DNA from: Gorillibacterium timonense
Lineage (GTDB): Bacteria; Bacillota; Bacilli; Paenibacillales; NBRC-103111
Length of the DNA stretch: 64,000 bases
Reading direction: 5' to 3'
Assembly (NCBI RefSeq): GCF_001457415.1
Contig: NZ_LN881724.1
Coordinates: 806,001 to 870,000 of the forward strand
Under the pieces are notes generated by a model. The model did no database searches, was not told the DNA's origin, and saw only the letters and a list, made by a program, of their open reading frames with translations. Positions 7,696-16,171 of the stretch are shown here, one piece after another. Within the stretch, counting starts at the first letter, position 1; the number at the start of each line of letters is the position of its first letter. A program made the position numbers and the translations under genes.

Positions 7696-8901
7696 TCAAT
7701 CCGTTGTCGTGCCCGAAGCGCCGTATTCTTCGATCAGAATCTTGATTTCATAGGTAATGGGGATTTGGCTGAAGGTTTCTTCCCAATGATCCTTTACCTT
7801 TTTCCATTCTGCCGGATGATGGATGTGCAGACTCTTACCAAATCCCACGGGATCCGCCCGCAGGTTGTGCTGAAGCTTGTCCACGCTTTCTGTGACAAGG
7901 AATTCCACCCTTTTTTCCAACATATGATTGTATTTGCTCAGAAGGGAATCACTCAGTACCAATCCGTGCGGGGTGAAGGCTTCTGTCACTCGACCTGTCG
8001 AATTAATCTTGACTAGATAGGACAGCTTCCCGTTCGTCATTTTGGGGATCAGCTTGCTTTCCATCGATTTAATCTCATAGGTGAGGAGAGAGTGGTTGTC
8101 CGGATCATAGGCTTTGAGAACTCCGCCTTTGCCGTTCCCGGTTAACCAATTGACTCCCTCAAGCTCTTGCGGGCTAAGATAGCCGATCAGCTTTCCCGTC
8201 TCTCCCTTAATGACTCCGGTCCCCGAAAATAAGGGTTCTTTGCCCAAAGGGATCACATTTTGCAGGAGAAAGCTGGTGTTGCTATGCAGGTATCCACTTA
8301 TCTTCGCTATGTTGAGCGGCTTCCAGATGCGGATGTTTCGTTTGCGATTCTTAAAAATATTGTCCACAAGAAAAGCGGGAATTTGGTCGGGAGGCGCTTC
8401 CTCTAGCACTTTCTTCGCTTGTCCCTTGCTAATCAGGACAAGTGTGCTCAAGCGAATGTCGTTATCCCGGCTGAACATGTCAGTCAGCTCCGAAATTTTT
8501 CGGGTGTGCGCCAATTGATCACCGATGATAATGACCTTCAAGTGATGCCCGATGATTTGGCGGTTTGTGCGCAAAGAGAGCGCCCTCACCGCTTCGAAGA
8601 CCGAGTCGGTTGTAGCGGTCATGTTGTAATACATGTCGGATTTCTTCCCTTGGCCCCCTTTGGCGGATTTGCCCCCTACTCCTGTTGGATTTATGATCTG
8701 AAAGGTGCAAGCCAGCTTAGATTCCTGGGAAGACCCTGTCGCGGAGTTACCCTGCCCCTCACCGGAGGTGTGGGGTTCGACGCTGTCGAGGGCGACGGCA
8801 ACCTCCATATCCAGATCTTCCACGGCCGAACTGCTCCAACAACCGGAGAGCAGGAGACAGAGGGTCAATATCCCCGCTGTTCCTCGCATACGAGGGTTCA
8901 T
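7696..8901 (-). CDS. gerC: Ger(x)C family spore germination lipoprotein
   Basis: C subunit of a GerA-type germinant receptor in the inner spore membrane. The first 20 residues form a lipoprotein signal peptide ending in a LLLSGC lipobox (Cys21). The rest (401 aa total) matches the Ger(x)C architecture: an N-terminal domain with the sRTNRQIIGHHLKVIIIG segment, then a C-terminal domain containing MESKLIP and HIHHPAEWKKVKDHWEE, close to the family end. It is third in the minus-strand gerA-gerB-gerC operon, 39 bp after gerB. Which germinant it recognises cannot be read from the sequence. Confidence 0.93.
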   Translation of the reverse strand: MNPRMRGTAGILTLCLLLSGCWSSSAVEDLDMEVAVALDSVEPHTSGEGQGNSATGSSQESKLACTFQIINPTGVGGKSAKGGQGKKSDMYYNMTATTDSVFEAVRALSLRTNRQIIGHHLKVIIIGDQLAHTRKISELTDMFSRDNDIRLSTLVLISKGQAKKVLEEAPPDQIPAFLVDNIFKNRKRNIRIWKPLNIAKISGYLHSNTSFLLQNVIPLGKEPLFSGTGVIKGETGKLIGYLSPQELEGVNWLTGNGKGGVLKAYDPDNHSLLTYEIKSMESKLIPKMTNGKLSYLVKINSTGRVTEAFTPHGLVLSDSLLSKYNHMLEKRVEFLVTESVDKLQHNLRADPVGFGKSLHIHHPAEWKKVKDHWEETFSQIPITYEIKILIEEYGASGTTTD

Positions 8902-8940
8902 TTCGAGTTTTCCTCCTTTTCGGATATACCCGAAGTGATC

Positions 8941-10044
8941 TTATGCAGAGATCTTGCGAAGCTTTGCGATGACAAGAAGCACCAGTGGCACTATGCCGAA
9001 CATCAGCATGGCACAGTCGCCGAGTATGGTTCCGAAAGCAAATAACCCGTTGATGGTATGGGGAATTTCCTTCAAGATGTGGACGAAGGGCAGCAGAGCA
9101 AATAGGGAGTAGCGATAATTGAGCTGAAACAGATGCGATAGCCCGATTGCCGCCCCATAGAGAGTGATGCAGATACAGCAAAAAATTTGAATGATCCAGA
9201 TCGCCAGCATCAGAGGCTCAAACCGTTCAAAAAAGAGGTAGCTCACCTCATAGCTGCGAACCACATCGAGAAAAGGCCAGGTGCGGGTAACCACCCCGTC
9301 CGTTGAAAAAACTCCAATGCTTATCACGACAGAGGTTACATAGAAGAAGGTAGCGATCGCTGTCCCCACAGCAAACGCCTTTCCCGCTTTTTGAGGCTTT
9401 GCCATGAGGGCGACCAGAAACAGCAGATCTTCCCCGGCTGTAAACGTGAGGGCCGTCGGTTTGACGGCTCTTAAAACCGGTCCTAGACCATCCGCCAATA
9501 CGGGGCGGAGATTCTCCAAATCAAACATCTCCATGCTAAGCAAGCCGGCGCCGAAAAAAACAACCCATGTGATCGGAACGATGAGCCGACACATACGAGC
9601 CAGCGCATTGATTCCTCCTATGCACAGGTATACGGCGACCCAAAGAATAACGGCGGTGATCGTCCAGCCCGGAGTCCCCTCCAACAAGAAGAAGGTTGTG
9701 ATCTCCTGAACGGAACGAAGCTCATAGCTTGCGATGCAAGTAAAGTAAACCACGATCGCCAATCCGATGAAGAGGGCGATGGGCCTCCCCACGATCTTCG
9801 AGCAGTATTGATAAAAGGTTTGTCCGGGAAACCGGCGTCCAAGTCGGATGATCAGGTAACCGGCCAAAAAGGAGAGCAAACCGCCGATGATCACCGATAT
9901 CCAAACGTCGGGGGTCTTGCCGATCTGGACAAGGATTCGGGGGAGGGTCAGAACGCCCGCAGCTACCGCGTAATTGACGATGACAAACGTTGCTTGCGAT
10001 GTTGTAATTCGTTCCGTCGTGTCGTTGTTCAAGCTTGACGGCAC
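8941..10044 (-). CDS. gerB: GerB-type endospore germination permease
   Basis: A 367-residue APC-superfamily membrane protein with ten predicted helices. It belongs to the GerAB/spore germination permease family, the subunit that binds the germinant in GerA-type receptors. The N-terminus carries the family ITTSQATFVIVNYAVAAG segment at the start of helix 1. The start is uncertain: GTG 10044 lies right after AAAGAG, while TTG 10032 has AGAGG at 11 nt. It follows gerA by about 20 bp and precedes gerC by 39 bp on the same strand. Confidence 0.93.
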   Translation of the reverse strand: MPSSLNNDTTERITTSQATFVIVNYAVAAGVLTLPRILVQIGKTPDVWISVIIGGLLSFLAGYLIIRLGRRFPGQTFYQYCSKIVGRPIALFIGLAIVVYFTCIASYELRSVQEITTFFLLEGTPGWTITAVILWVAVYLCIGGINALARMCRLIVPITWVVFFGAGLLSMEMFDLENLRPVLADGLGPVLRAVKPTALTFTAGEDLLFLVALMAKPQKAGKAFAVGTAIATFFYVTSVVISIGVFSTDGVVTRTWPFLDVVRSYEVSYLFFERFEPLMLAIWIIQIFCCICITLYGAAIGLSHLFQLNYRYSLFALLPFVHILKEIPHTINGLFAFGTILGDCAMLMFGIVPLVLLVIAKLRKISA

Positions 10045-10065
10045 CTCTTTCTCAACTTATTCCGG

Positions 10066-11763
10066 TCAACGCTTACGGATGGATTTCTTGGGCTTATATA
10101 TAGTCGGGCGCTTCTTCATCGTTTGCAGCGGCAGACGAACTAGAGCATCCTTTAAGGTACTGATACGAAGAGGAGAAGCCATGCTCATATAGGGGAAGCC
10201 AAATGTTTTGAGCCGGATCAGATGGCTGGAGAGAAGCAGGAAGAACAGGACGACGCCAAACAATCCGAATACCCCAGCGAATAGCATAACGGCGAACCGC
10301 AGATAGCGTAAAGTAATCCCGGCACTGTATACGGGGATGGAGAACGAGGAAATCGCGGTAACCGCTACGACGATCACGAGAATCGGACTGACGATTCCGG
10401 CTTCCACCGCCGCCTGCCCGATAATCAAGCCGCCGACGATGCCCATGGCCGGGCCGATTGGCTTGGGTAAGCGTAAGCCCGCCTCCCTCAAGATCTCGAT
10501 CGATATTTCCAAGATCAGCGCTTCAATCAGTGTTGGAAAAGGGACCCCCTGCCTGGAATTGATGATGGAGATCGCGAGCTTGGTGGGAATCATACCGGGA
10601 TGAAACGACAGGAAGGAGATGTATAAGGCTGGAGCGAAGAGGGACATCGCAGCCGCAAAAAAGCGCATGGTCCTGAGCAGAGAGCCCGCATACCACCGAT
10701 CGTAGTAATCTTCAGGCGACTGCAGCAGCATCTCGAAGGTAACCGGCATGATCAAGGCGAAGGGCGTTCCGTCCAGAAGAATGGCAACCCTTCCCTCTAA
10801 TAGCGCCGCGATGACACGGTCGGGTCTCTCCGTATTTTGAATTTGCTGGAACGGACTCAGAAAGTTGTCTTCAATGAGCTGTTCCACATAGCCTGACTCC
10901 TGAACGTCATCTAAATCGATCTTGCGGATTCTCCGTTTGACCTCGTTCACGAGATCGTCATTGGCGATGTCTCGGAAATAAACCAAGACCAGCTCCTTCT
11001 TCATCCTTTTACCGACATGGAAGGAGTGCATCGCCAGTTCGCTGCTCTGTCCGTGCCTCCGGAGCATGGCTGTATTGTCGCTTAAGGTTTCGTTAAAGCC
11101 GACTCTTGGCCCTCGCAGCAGCGCTTCCGAAACCGGCTCCTCGGGACCTCTTGTCTTTGCATGGGTCGTGCCCAAGACGAGAACGTCCTTCATGCCATCG
11201 ACGAGAAGAATCGCCGAGCCGAATAAGAGCTTCTCCAGCGATTGGTCCAAGCTCGGGCTTGGCTCGATTTCGGAGATGTGGAGGATTTCCTGAATGAGGA
11301 TCTGCTTCAGCTTCTCCGAATCGGGGGTCGTGTTCATTCCTTCGAAGGGATGGACCGCCGTCATCAATGGCTTCAAGATGTTTTGGTCTATGGCGACTTT
11401 GTCCGTCAATCCGTCTGTAAAGAAGAGCGCTGCCTTGATCTTGAGGGTTCCGATTCGAATCTCCCGTATATTGACATCTGTCATATCGGAGCTGATTTCT
11501 TTGAACTGCCGGAGATCCTCTTCGTAGCGTCCCGTTACCTGAATGCTGTCTTCTTGCTTAGTCTCATCATCACTGCCGGTGGTACTGTCACTTCCGGCCG
11601 AAGCCTTCTCTTCATGGTTAGCGGCAGATTCATTCGAATAAGGGGCATCCATCCGTCGGATCCGATTCATAGACCAGGACAGGAGGATCGGCACAAGCAC
11701 GATCACAATCCCTTGAAAGAACACCTTCCATTCTGGGATATATCCCGCGAGCATACTCCACAT
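10066..11763 (-). CDS. gerA: GerA-type spore germination protein (receptor A subunit)
   Basis: Largest subunit of a GerA-type germinant receptor, forming a ligand-gated ion channel in the spore inner membrane. From ATG 11763 it has 565 residues: an N-terminal hydrophobic segment, then a low-complexity Ser/Glu-rich linker (about 25-65), a soluble N-terminal domain, a LLDGTPFALIMPVTFEMLLQ segment characteristic of the family, and a C-terminal domain with several helices. ATG 11763 has GGGGGA 7 nt upstream. The frame extends to an ATG at 11823, but those 20 codons overlap a sigma-G-like promoter, so I reject the longer start. First gene of the operon. Confidence 0.92.
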   Translation of the reverse strand: MWSMLAGYIPEWKVFFQGIVIVLVPILLSWSMNRIRRMDAPYSNESAANHEEKASAGSDSTTGSDDETKQEDSIQVTGRYEEDLRQFKEISSDMTDVNIREIRIGTLKIKAALFFTDGLTDKVAIDQNILKPLMTAVHPFEGMNTTPDSEKLKQILIQEILHISEIEPSPSLDQSLEKLLFGSAILLVDGMKDVLVLGTTHAKTRGPEEPVSEALLRGPRVGFNETLSDNTAMLRRHGQSSELAMHSFHVGKRMKKELVLVYFRDIANDDLVNEVKRRIRKIDLDDVQESGYVEQLIEDNFLSPFQQIQNTERPDRVIAALLEGRVAILLDGTPFALIMPVTFEMLLQSPEDYYDRWYAGSLLRTMRFFAAAMSLFAPALYISFLSFHPGMIPTKLAISIINSRQGVPFPTLIEALILEISIEILREAGLRLPKPIGPAMGIVGGLIIGQAAVEAGIVSPILVIVVAVTAISSFSIPVYSAGITLRYLRFAVMLFAGVFGLFGVVLFFLLLSSHLIRLKTFGFPYMSMASPLRISTLKDALVRLPLQTMKKRPTIYKPKKSIRKR

Positions 11764-11792
11764 GTATGAGTCCCCCTGTAACTCGGTTATTC

Positions 11793-11821
11793 TAGTATGG
11801 CCTTGTCCTAGTTCTTCATGC
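11793..11821 (-). promoter_or_regulatory. Sigma-G-type forespore promoter of the ger operon
   Basis: On the minus strand GCATG (11817-11821), a 17-bp spacer and CATACTA (11793-11799) fit the sigma-G consensus (GHATR, 17-18 bp, CATnnTA). GerA-type receptor operons are known sigma-G targets. It sits about 30 bp before the chosen gerA start. Confidence 0.75.
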
Positions 11822-11926
11822 ATCTGGAAAGGGGCGACCGATGGAGAAGCCGATTATTCGGCTTGTTTTTCTGGGTTAGGAAGTCTATCATGAGGGAATG
11901 ATATATGAAGGGTAAGGAGGAACAGC

Positions 11927-12418
11927 ATGAGCGAGAACGATACGCAGATTTGCCCCTGGTGCCAGACGGAGATCGTATGGGATCCCGAGATTGGGCCGGA
12001 GGAGGTATGTCCGCACTGCTTGAACGAGCTTGGGGATTACCGCAGTGTATCTTATCATAGCCACGCCGATGAGGAAGAAGCGGCGCATGAGGATGAGGAA
12101 GAGGAAAACAGCGAAATCGAGAATACCGATTACTTCGAGGACGAAGAGCCTGACCCTTATCAGGAGAAGGTTCAATCGATCATTGATACTCAGTTGGAAG
12201 CACCGGAGTGCCCGAGCTGCCGCGAGCTGATGCTGTTTGGCGGGCAGGTTCGCCTGTCGGGACAGCGGTTTACCCCGACCGAGCCGGCCGAGCTGCAGAA
12301 GCCTTTTTTGCCGGAAATTCTCGAAATGGATCTATATGTATGCCCATCCTGCTTCAAGACGGAGACGTACTTGGCGGAACCGGGAAGACTTCGACTGACC
12401 CAGACTTTAAGTGAATGA
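11927..12418 (+). CDS. Zinc-ribbon protein, unknown function
   Basis: A 163-residue protein with three CxxC pairs near the ends: CPWC at 9-12 and CPHC at about 29-32 (one N-terminal ribbon), then CPSC near 93 and CPSC near 141 (a second ribbon split by a strand region). Between them is a strongly acidic stretch of about 40 residues, almost all Glu/Asp, that is probably disordered. The domain plan suggests a zinc-binding adaptor, but I recognise no named family. AAGGAGG is 6 nt before the ATG. A strong intrinsic terminator follows at once, so it is monocistronic and divergent from the ger operon. Confidence 0.85.
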   Translation: MSENDTQICPWCQTEIVWDPEIGPEEVCPHCLNELGDYRSVSYHSHADEEEAAHEDEEEENSEIENTDYFEDEEPDPYQEKVQSIIDTQLEAPECPSCRELMLFGGQVRLSGQRFTPTEPAELQKPFLPEILEMDLYVCPSCFKTETYLAEPGRLRLTQTLSE

Positions 12419-12426
12419 GAAGAGGG

Positions 12427-12458
12427 GAGTCCGCTGCAGCCATTGCCGGACTCTTTTT
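12427..12458 (+). terminator. Intrinsic terminator after the zinc-ribbon gene
   Basis: Stem GAGTCCG (12427-12433) pairs with CGGACTC (12447-12453) and is followed by TTTTT. It also covers the first start codon of the longer cysK frame, showing that frame start is false. Confidence 0.9.
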
Positions 12459-12505
12459 ATACGATGCCATCACATCGATTAAACGAACGGGGAGAGAGTG
12501 TTGGA

Positions 12506-13453
12506 ATGAAACATGAAATCGTCAATCGGATTACGGACCTGATCGGGAATACGCCCGTTCTCCGGCTCCACAAGCTGGTGGAGGAGGGCATGGCGGAGGT
12601 TCTTGTGAAGCTGGAATCGTTTAATCCGAGCGGGAGCGTCAAGGACAGAGCGGCATACAACCTGATCGTCCAGGCAGAAAAGGAAGGAAAGCTGAAAAGC
12701 CGCGACACCATCATCGAGCCGACGAGCGGGAACACAGGAATCGGGCTGGCGATGGCGGGAGCGGCCAAGGGCTATAAGGTGATTATCGTCATGCCGGATA
12801 ACATGACCAAAGAGCGGATCAATCTGCTGAAGGCATACGGCGCGGAAGTTGTCCTCACTCCGGCGGGCGAGCGGATGCAGGGAGCGATCCGCAGAGCGGT
12901 GGAGCTGAGAGAACAAATCCCGGGCAGCTTCATTCCGCAGCAATTCGAGAACAAGGCGAACCCGGACATCCACCGCACGACCACCGCTCTTGAGATTCTC
13001 GAGCAGACGGACGGCCGTCTCGATGCGTTTGTCGCGTCCTCCGGTACGGGTGGCACCATCACCGGAACGGGCGAGGTATTGAAGGAAAAGCTTCCGGATA
13101 TCGAGATTGTGGTCGTGGAACCGGACGGTTCGCCCGTCTTGTCGGGGGGCCACCCGGGTCCGCATCAGTTGGTCGGAACGAGCCCTGGTTTTATCCCCCC
13201 CGTCCTTAACACCAAGGTCTATGACCGGATCATGCGCGTCAAGGATGAGGATGCTCTTCGGACAACGCGGGAGCTCGCTTCGCAGGAAGGCCTGCTGGTC
13301 GGTCCGTCCTCCGGAGCCACGGTGTGGGCGGCTCTCCAAACAGCCAAGAAGCTCGGTCCGGGCAAGCGGGTGCTGTGCATCGCTCCCGACACAGGTGAGA
13401 GGTACATGAGCATGAACTTCTTTGGAGCAGAGCCTCTCTTCGGTACTAAATAG
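12506..13453 (+). CDS. cysK: Cysteine synthase (O-acetylserine sulfhydrylase)
   Basis: PLP enzyme making cysteine from O-acetylserine and sulfide. Motifs: NPSGSVKDR with the PLP lysine at residue 46, PTSGNTG binding the substrate carboxylate near 73, SGTGGTITG phosphate loop near 180, and PSSGAT near the C-terminus. I chose ATG 12506 (315 aa), preceded by GGGGAGAG; a frame extension to 12443 starts inside the upstream terminator. A cystathionine beta-synthase-like role is possible because members of this fold overlap, but length and motifs fit CysK. It is probably monocistronic, with the AlaR-like gene starting from its own promoter. Confidence 0.9.
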   Translation: MKHEIVNRITDLIGNTPVLRLHKLVEEGMAEVLVKLESFNPSGSVKDRAAYNLIVQAEKEGKLKSRDTIIEPTSGNTGIGLAMAGAAKGYKVIIVMPDNMTKERINLLKAYGAEVVLTPAGERMQGAIRRAVELREQIPGSFIPQQFENKANPDIHRTTTALEILEQTDGRLDAFVASSGTGGTITGTGEVLKEKLPDIEIVVVEPDGSPVLSGGHPGPHQLVGTSPGFIPPVLNTKVYDRIMRVKDEDALRTTRELASQEGLLVGPSSGATVWAALQTAKKLGPGKRVLCIAPDTGERYMSMNFFGAEPLFGTK

Positions 13454-13525
13454 GACGGAAGAAAGGGCGCGGAGATTCAAGGAGCCCGAATGAACCGCTC
13501 TCAAAAAGGGGCGTCAAATGCTTCT

Positions 13526-13553
13526 TTGCAGAGGGGCGGTTTCGTTGTATAGT
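13526..13553 (+). promoter_or_regulatory. Sigma-A promoter of the alaR-alaT-like operon
   Basis: TTGCAG (13526-13531), a 16-bp spacer and TATAGT (13548-13553), about 75 bp before the Lrp-type regulator. Confidence 0.6.
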
Positions 13554-13563
13554 GATACTAATG

Positions 13564-13582
13564 TCCTTTCGAAACGAAAGGA
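13564..13582 (+). promoter_or_regulatory. Palindromic putative operator
   Basis: A perfect inverted repeat, TCCTTTCG-AAA-CGAAAGGA, begins a few bases after the predicted transcription start. This is the position expected for an autoregulatory site of the Lrp/AsnC gene that follows. It could instead act as a short 5' leader hairpin. Confidence 0.5.
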
Positions 13583-13627
13583 ATTCGTCGTTTTTGCGGC
13601 GCCATTCAACGTCAGGAGGTAATTCTT

Positions 13628-14116
13628 ATGGTGGAACTGAAATTAAGAATCCTGGATCTCCTCAAAGAGGATGCCAGAACGGACGCGGAAACCGTAGCAA
13701 CCATGCTCGGCGCGACCCGGGAGGACGTGGAAGCGGCGATTGCGGAACTCGAAGCGGAGCATGTCATCGTAAAATATGCAGCGGTGATCAACTGGGCGAA
13801 GGTGAATGAATCTGTTACCGCTTTGATTGAGGTCCAAATTACACCGGAGCGCGGTCGAGGCTTCGATGCCATCGCAGAGCGGATCTACCTGTATCCGGAA
13901 GTCAATTCGGTTTTCCTCATGTCGGGAGCCTATGACCTTCTAGTCGAGGTGCAGGGGCGCTCGCTGCAGGAAGTCGCCGCTTTCGTCTCCAACCGGCTGT
14001 CGCCGATCGATCGAGTCCTGTCTACCAAGACGCATTTTATCCTAAAAAAATACAAGCATGACGGAATCATCTTCGAAGACCGGGAGGAAGACCGGCGGAT
14101 GATGATCTCACCGTGA
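13628..14116 (+). CDS. alaR: Lrp/AsnC family transcriptional regulator (AlaR-like)
   Basis: A 162-residue DNA-binding regulator. The N-terminal winged helix-turn-helix (about 1-55: LKLRILDLLKEDARTDAETV) and the C-terminal ligand-binding RAM domain (about 65-145, with FLMSGAYDLLVEV) are both complete. AGGAGG is 7 nt before the ATG. It is followed after 16 bp by a class I/II aminotransferase. The same pair, yugG-yugH (alaR-alaT), exists in B. subtilis, where AlaR activates alaT for alanine metabolism. The symbol is assigned from this gene pairing and is an inference. The upstream palindrome is a candidate binding site. Confidence 0.88.
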   Translation: MVELKLRILDLLKEDARTDAETVATMLGATREDVEAAIAELEAEHVIVKYAAVINWAKVNESVTALIEVQITPERGRGFDAIAERIYLYPEVNSVFLMSGAYDLLVEVQGRSLQEVAAFVSNRLSPIDRVLSTKTHFILKKYKHDGIIFEDREEDRRMMISP

Positions 14117-14132
14117 GGGGAGGCGGCACCGC

Positions 14133-15320
14133 GTGGAACCGACAATCAAATCCATGCAGGACTATCTGACTCCGGGAGTGCGGAACATCGCGCCCTCCGG
14201 GATTCGCAAGTTTTTTGACCTGGTAAGCGGAAGCAAGGACATCATCTCCCTTGGGGTGGGCGAACCGGATTTCGCTACTCCTTGGCATGTTCGGGATGCC
14301 GCCGTTGTTTCGTTGGAACGGGGTTATACCAAATATACGCCGAATGCCGGATTGCCCGAGCTGCGCGAGGAGATCGCCCGCTACCTCTCCGAGAGCTTTC
14401 AGGTGAGCTACGATCCCGCGAAGGAAATGATCGTCACCATCGGCGGCAGCGAGGCCATCGATCTCGCTCTGCGCGCGTTGATCAATTCGGGGGATGAGAT
14501 CCTGATCCCCGAGCCTTGTTACATCTCCTACAGCCCGATCACGACCTTGTCCGGAGGGGTCGCGGTCGGCATCGAATCGTTCGCCAAGGATCATTTCAAG
14601 CTGACGGCGGAAGCTCTCAAAGCGAAGATCACACCGAAGTCGAAGGTGCTGATTTTGTGCTACCCGAGCAACCCGACGGGCGGAATTATGACGTACGACG
14701 ATTTTCTTCCCATTGCGAAGCTGGTCGAGGAGCATGACCTCCTGGTCATCTCCGATGAAATCTACGCAGAGCTGACATATGGCAAGAAGCATGTCAGCTT
14801 CGCCTCGCTTCCGGGAATGAAGGATCGAACCCTTCTCGTCAGTGGATTTTCCAAGGCGTTTGCCATGACGGGGTGGCGGATGGGCTATGTGTGCGGACAT
14901 CGCGAGCTGATCTCGGCCATGCTGAAGATTCATCAGTACACGGTCATGTGCGCCCCCGTGATGGGGCAAGTGGCGGCTCTCGAAGCTCTGCAGAACGGGA
15001 TGGAAGAGAAGGACCGAATGATGGAGTCGTACAATCAGCGCCGTCGTCTGATCGTCAAGGGCTTCCGCGATATCGGTCTAGAATGCCATGAGCCGGAGGG
15101 GGCCTTCTACGCATTCCCGAGTATTGCTTCGACAGGATTTTCCTCGGAAGAATTCGCGCAGCGGCTAGTGGCGGAAGCCCGTGTTGCTGCAGTCCCGGGA
15201 AATGTGTTTGGACTGGGCGGAGAAGGCCATATTCGCTGCTCGTATGCGACTTCCGTAGCTCAATTGAATGAGGCCCTAGAACGCATAGGAGAGTTTGTCC
15301 GGAAAGTAAAAGGTGCATAA
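14133..15320 (+). CDS. alaT: Aminotransferase class I/II (AlaT-like)
   Basis: PLP-dependent fold-type I aminotransferase, 395 aa. The PLP lysine lies in SGFSKAFAMTGWR (Lys241). Other family motifs: YPSNPTGG near 175, SDEIYAELTY near 206 and the C-terminal IRCSYATS with the substrate carboxylate-binding Arg. GTG start with GGAGG 9 nt upstream. It pairs with the Lrp/AsnC gene exactly as yugH (alaT) does with yugG in B. subtilis, so an alanine transaminase or close relative is likely. Aromatic or aspartate transaminase activity cannot be excluded by sequence reading. Confidence 0.88.
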   Translation: MEPTIKSMQDYLTPGVRNIAPSGIRKFFDLVSGSKDIISLGVGEPDFATPWHVRDAAVVSLERGYTKYTPNAGLPELREEIARYLSESFQVSYDPAKEMIVTIGGSEAIDLALRALINSGDEILIPEPCYISYSPITTLSGGVAVGIESFAKDHFKLTAEALKAKITPKSKVLILCYPSNPTGGIMTYDDFLPIAKLVEEHDLLVISDEIYAELTYGKKHVSFASLPGMKDRTLLVSGFSKAFAMTGWRMGYVCGHRELISAMLKIHQYTVMCAPVMGQVAALEALQNGMEEKDRMMESYNQRRRLIVKGFRDIGLECHEPEGAFYAFPSIASTGFSSEEFAQRLVAEARVAAVPGNVFGLGGEGHIRCSYATSVAQLNEALERIGEFVRKVKGA

Positions 15321-15406
15321 AGGCATTGATTTTTTTGCAGAAAATGCTATATTTATAATAAATCATGCAAGGAAACTTCTTTCAAAATCTGCCAAAATTC
15401 GGATAT

Positions 15407-15432
15407 GTCCAGTATATATGGTTATATTGGAC
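15407..15432 (+). promoter_or_regulatory. Inverted repeat in the leader of the Spo0E-like gene
   Basis: GTCCA...TGGAC arms flank an AT-rich core (TATATATGG TTATAT). It lies between a possible promoter (TTGATT, 16 bp, TATATT around 15326-15353) and the Spo0E-like gene and may bind a regulator. Confidence 0.3.
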
Positions 15433-15601
15433 GTTTTTGTCTGATTTTTAGGTCTTTGGAAGGAGAACGAGATTCACTTGCTTCGATCAGAGCTTATAGC
15501 TCACAGGTGCATTCTGATTCCCCATCGGGAAAACGTATGGCGTTATAGGATGAACGGCATGCTTCATCCTTTCAAGAATTTGGACAAAGGAGGGGAATCG
15601 A

Positions 15602-15880
15602 ATGATGTATGGCCATAATGCTGTTGCGGCCAGCGGATTCCTGATAAGGGAACGTGGTCCCCGAACATCCCCCGCGTCCCAGCAGGCAGCCCCAACCTCC
15701 CTGTCGCGATCCTTTTTGGAAGAGGAAATTCATCGTCTGCGCGTCCGCATGGAGAAGCTATTTGAACAAGAACAGTCCTTGACATCGCCACATGTCGTGG
15801 AAGCAAGCAATGAATTGGATCTTAAGATTAACGAGTATATCCGATACAACGAACATAGTGATGAATCCGAACCCTGCTGA
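15602..15880 (+). CDS. Spo0E-like aspartyl-phosphate phosphatase
   Basis: A 92-residue protein whose second half matches the Spo0E family: a helix EEEIHRLRVRMEKLF, a loop, then a second helix bearing the signature SNELDLKINEY (classically SQELD). Spo0E proteins dephosphorylate Spo0A-P and so delay sporulation. The first 35 residues are Ala/Ser/Pro/Arg-rich and probably unstructured, longer than in most members. AAGGAGGGGAATCG precedes two tandem ATG codons (15602, 15605). Which response regulator it targets is not known. It is monocistronic, with a terminator at 15945. Confidence 0.88.
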   Translation: MMYGHNAVAASGFLIRERGPRTSPASQQAAPTSLSRSFLEEEIHRLRVRMEKLFEQEQSLTSPHVVEASNELDLKINEYIRYNEHSDESEPC

Positions 15881-15944
15881 CGAAGCGATCGAATCAAGCT
15901 GTTATTCGGCAGGCGAGAGGAAATCTAGAATCCAGTAAAACCAC

Positions 15945-15979
15945 GCGGCTCCTTCTCTTTCGGAAGGGGCCGCTTCTTC
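15945..15979 (+). terminator. Intrinsic terminator
   Basis: GCGGCTCCTTC (15945-15955) pairs with GGAAGGGGCCGC (15962-15973) and is followed by TTCTTCG. It separates the Spo0E-like gene from the Nif3-like gene. Confidence 0.75.
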
Positions 15980-16171
15980 GTGTTCAGACCGGAAATGGAC
16001 GTCAACTCCACCTATCGTATGAAATTTCCTAACTAACATCTATAGGATGATGGGTAATCATCGGGGGCGTTCTCTTCTACAATGAAAGGTATCATGCGGA
16101 GGGAAGGGACTTTTCGTATATCGTTTCCCAGGATGGAGAAGGGACTCTTCTCTTGAAGGAGGTCTTCAGAA

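Noticed and set aside
10337..11769. Several plus-strand frames over gerA
   Set aside because: Shadows of the GerA gene on the minus strand.
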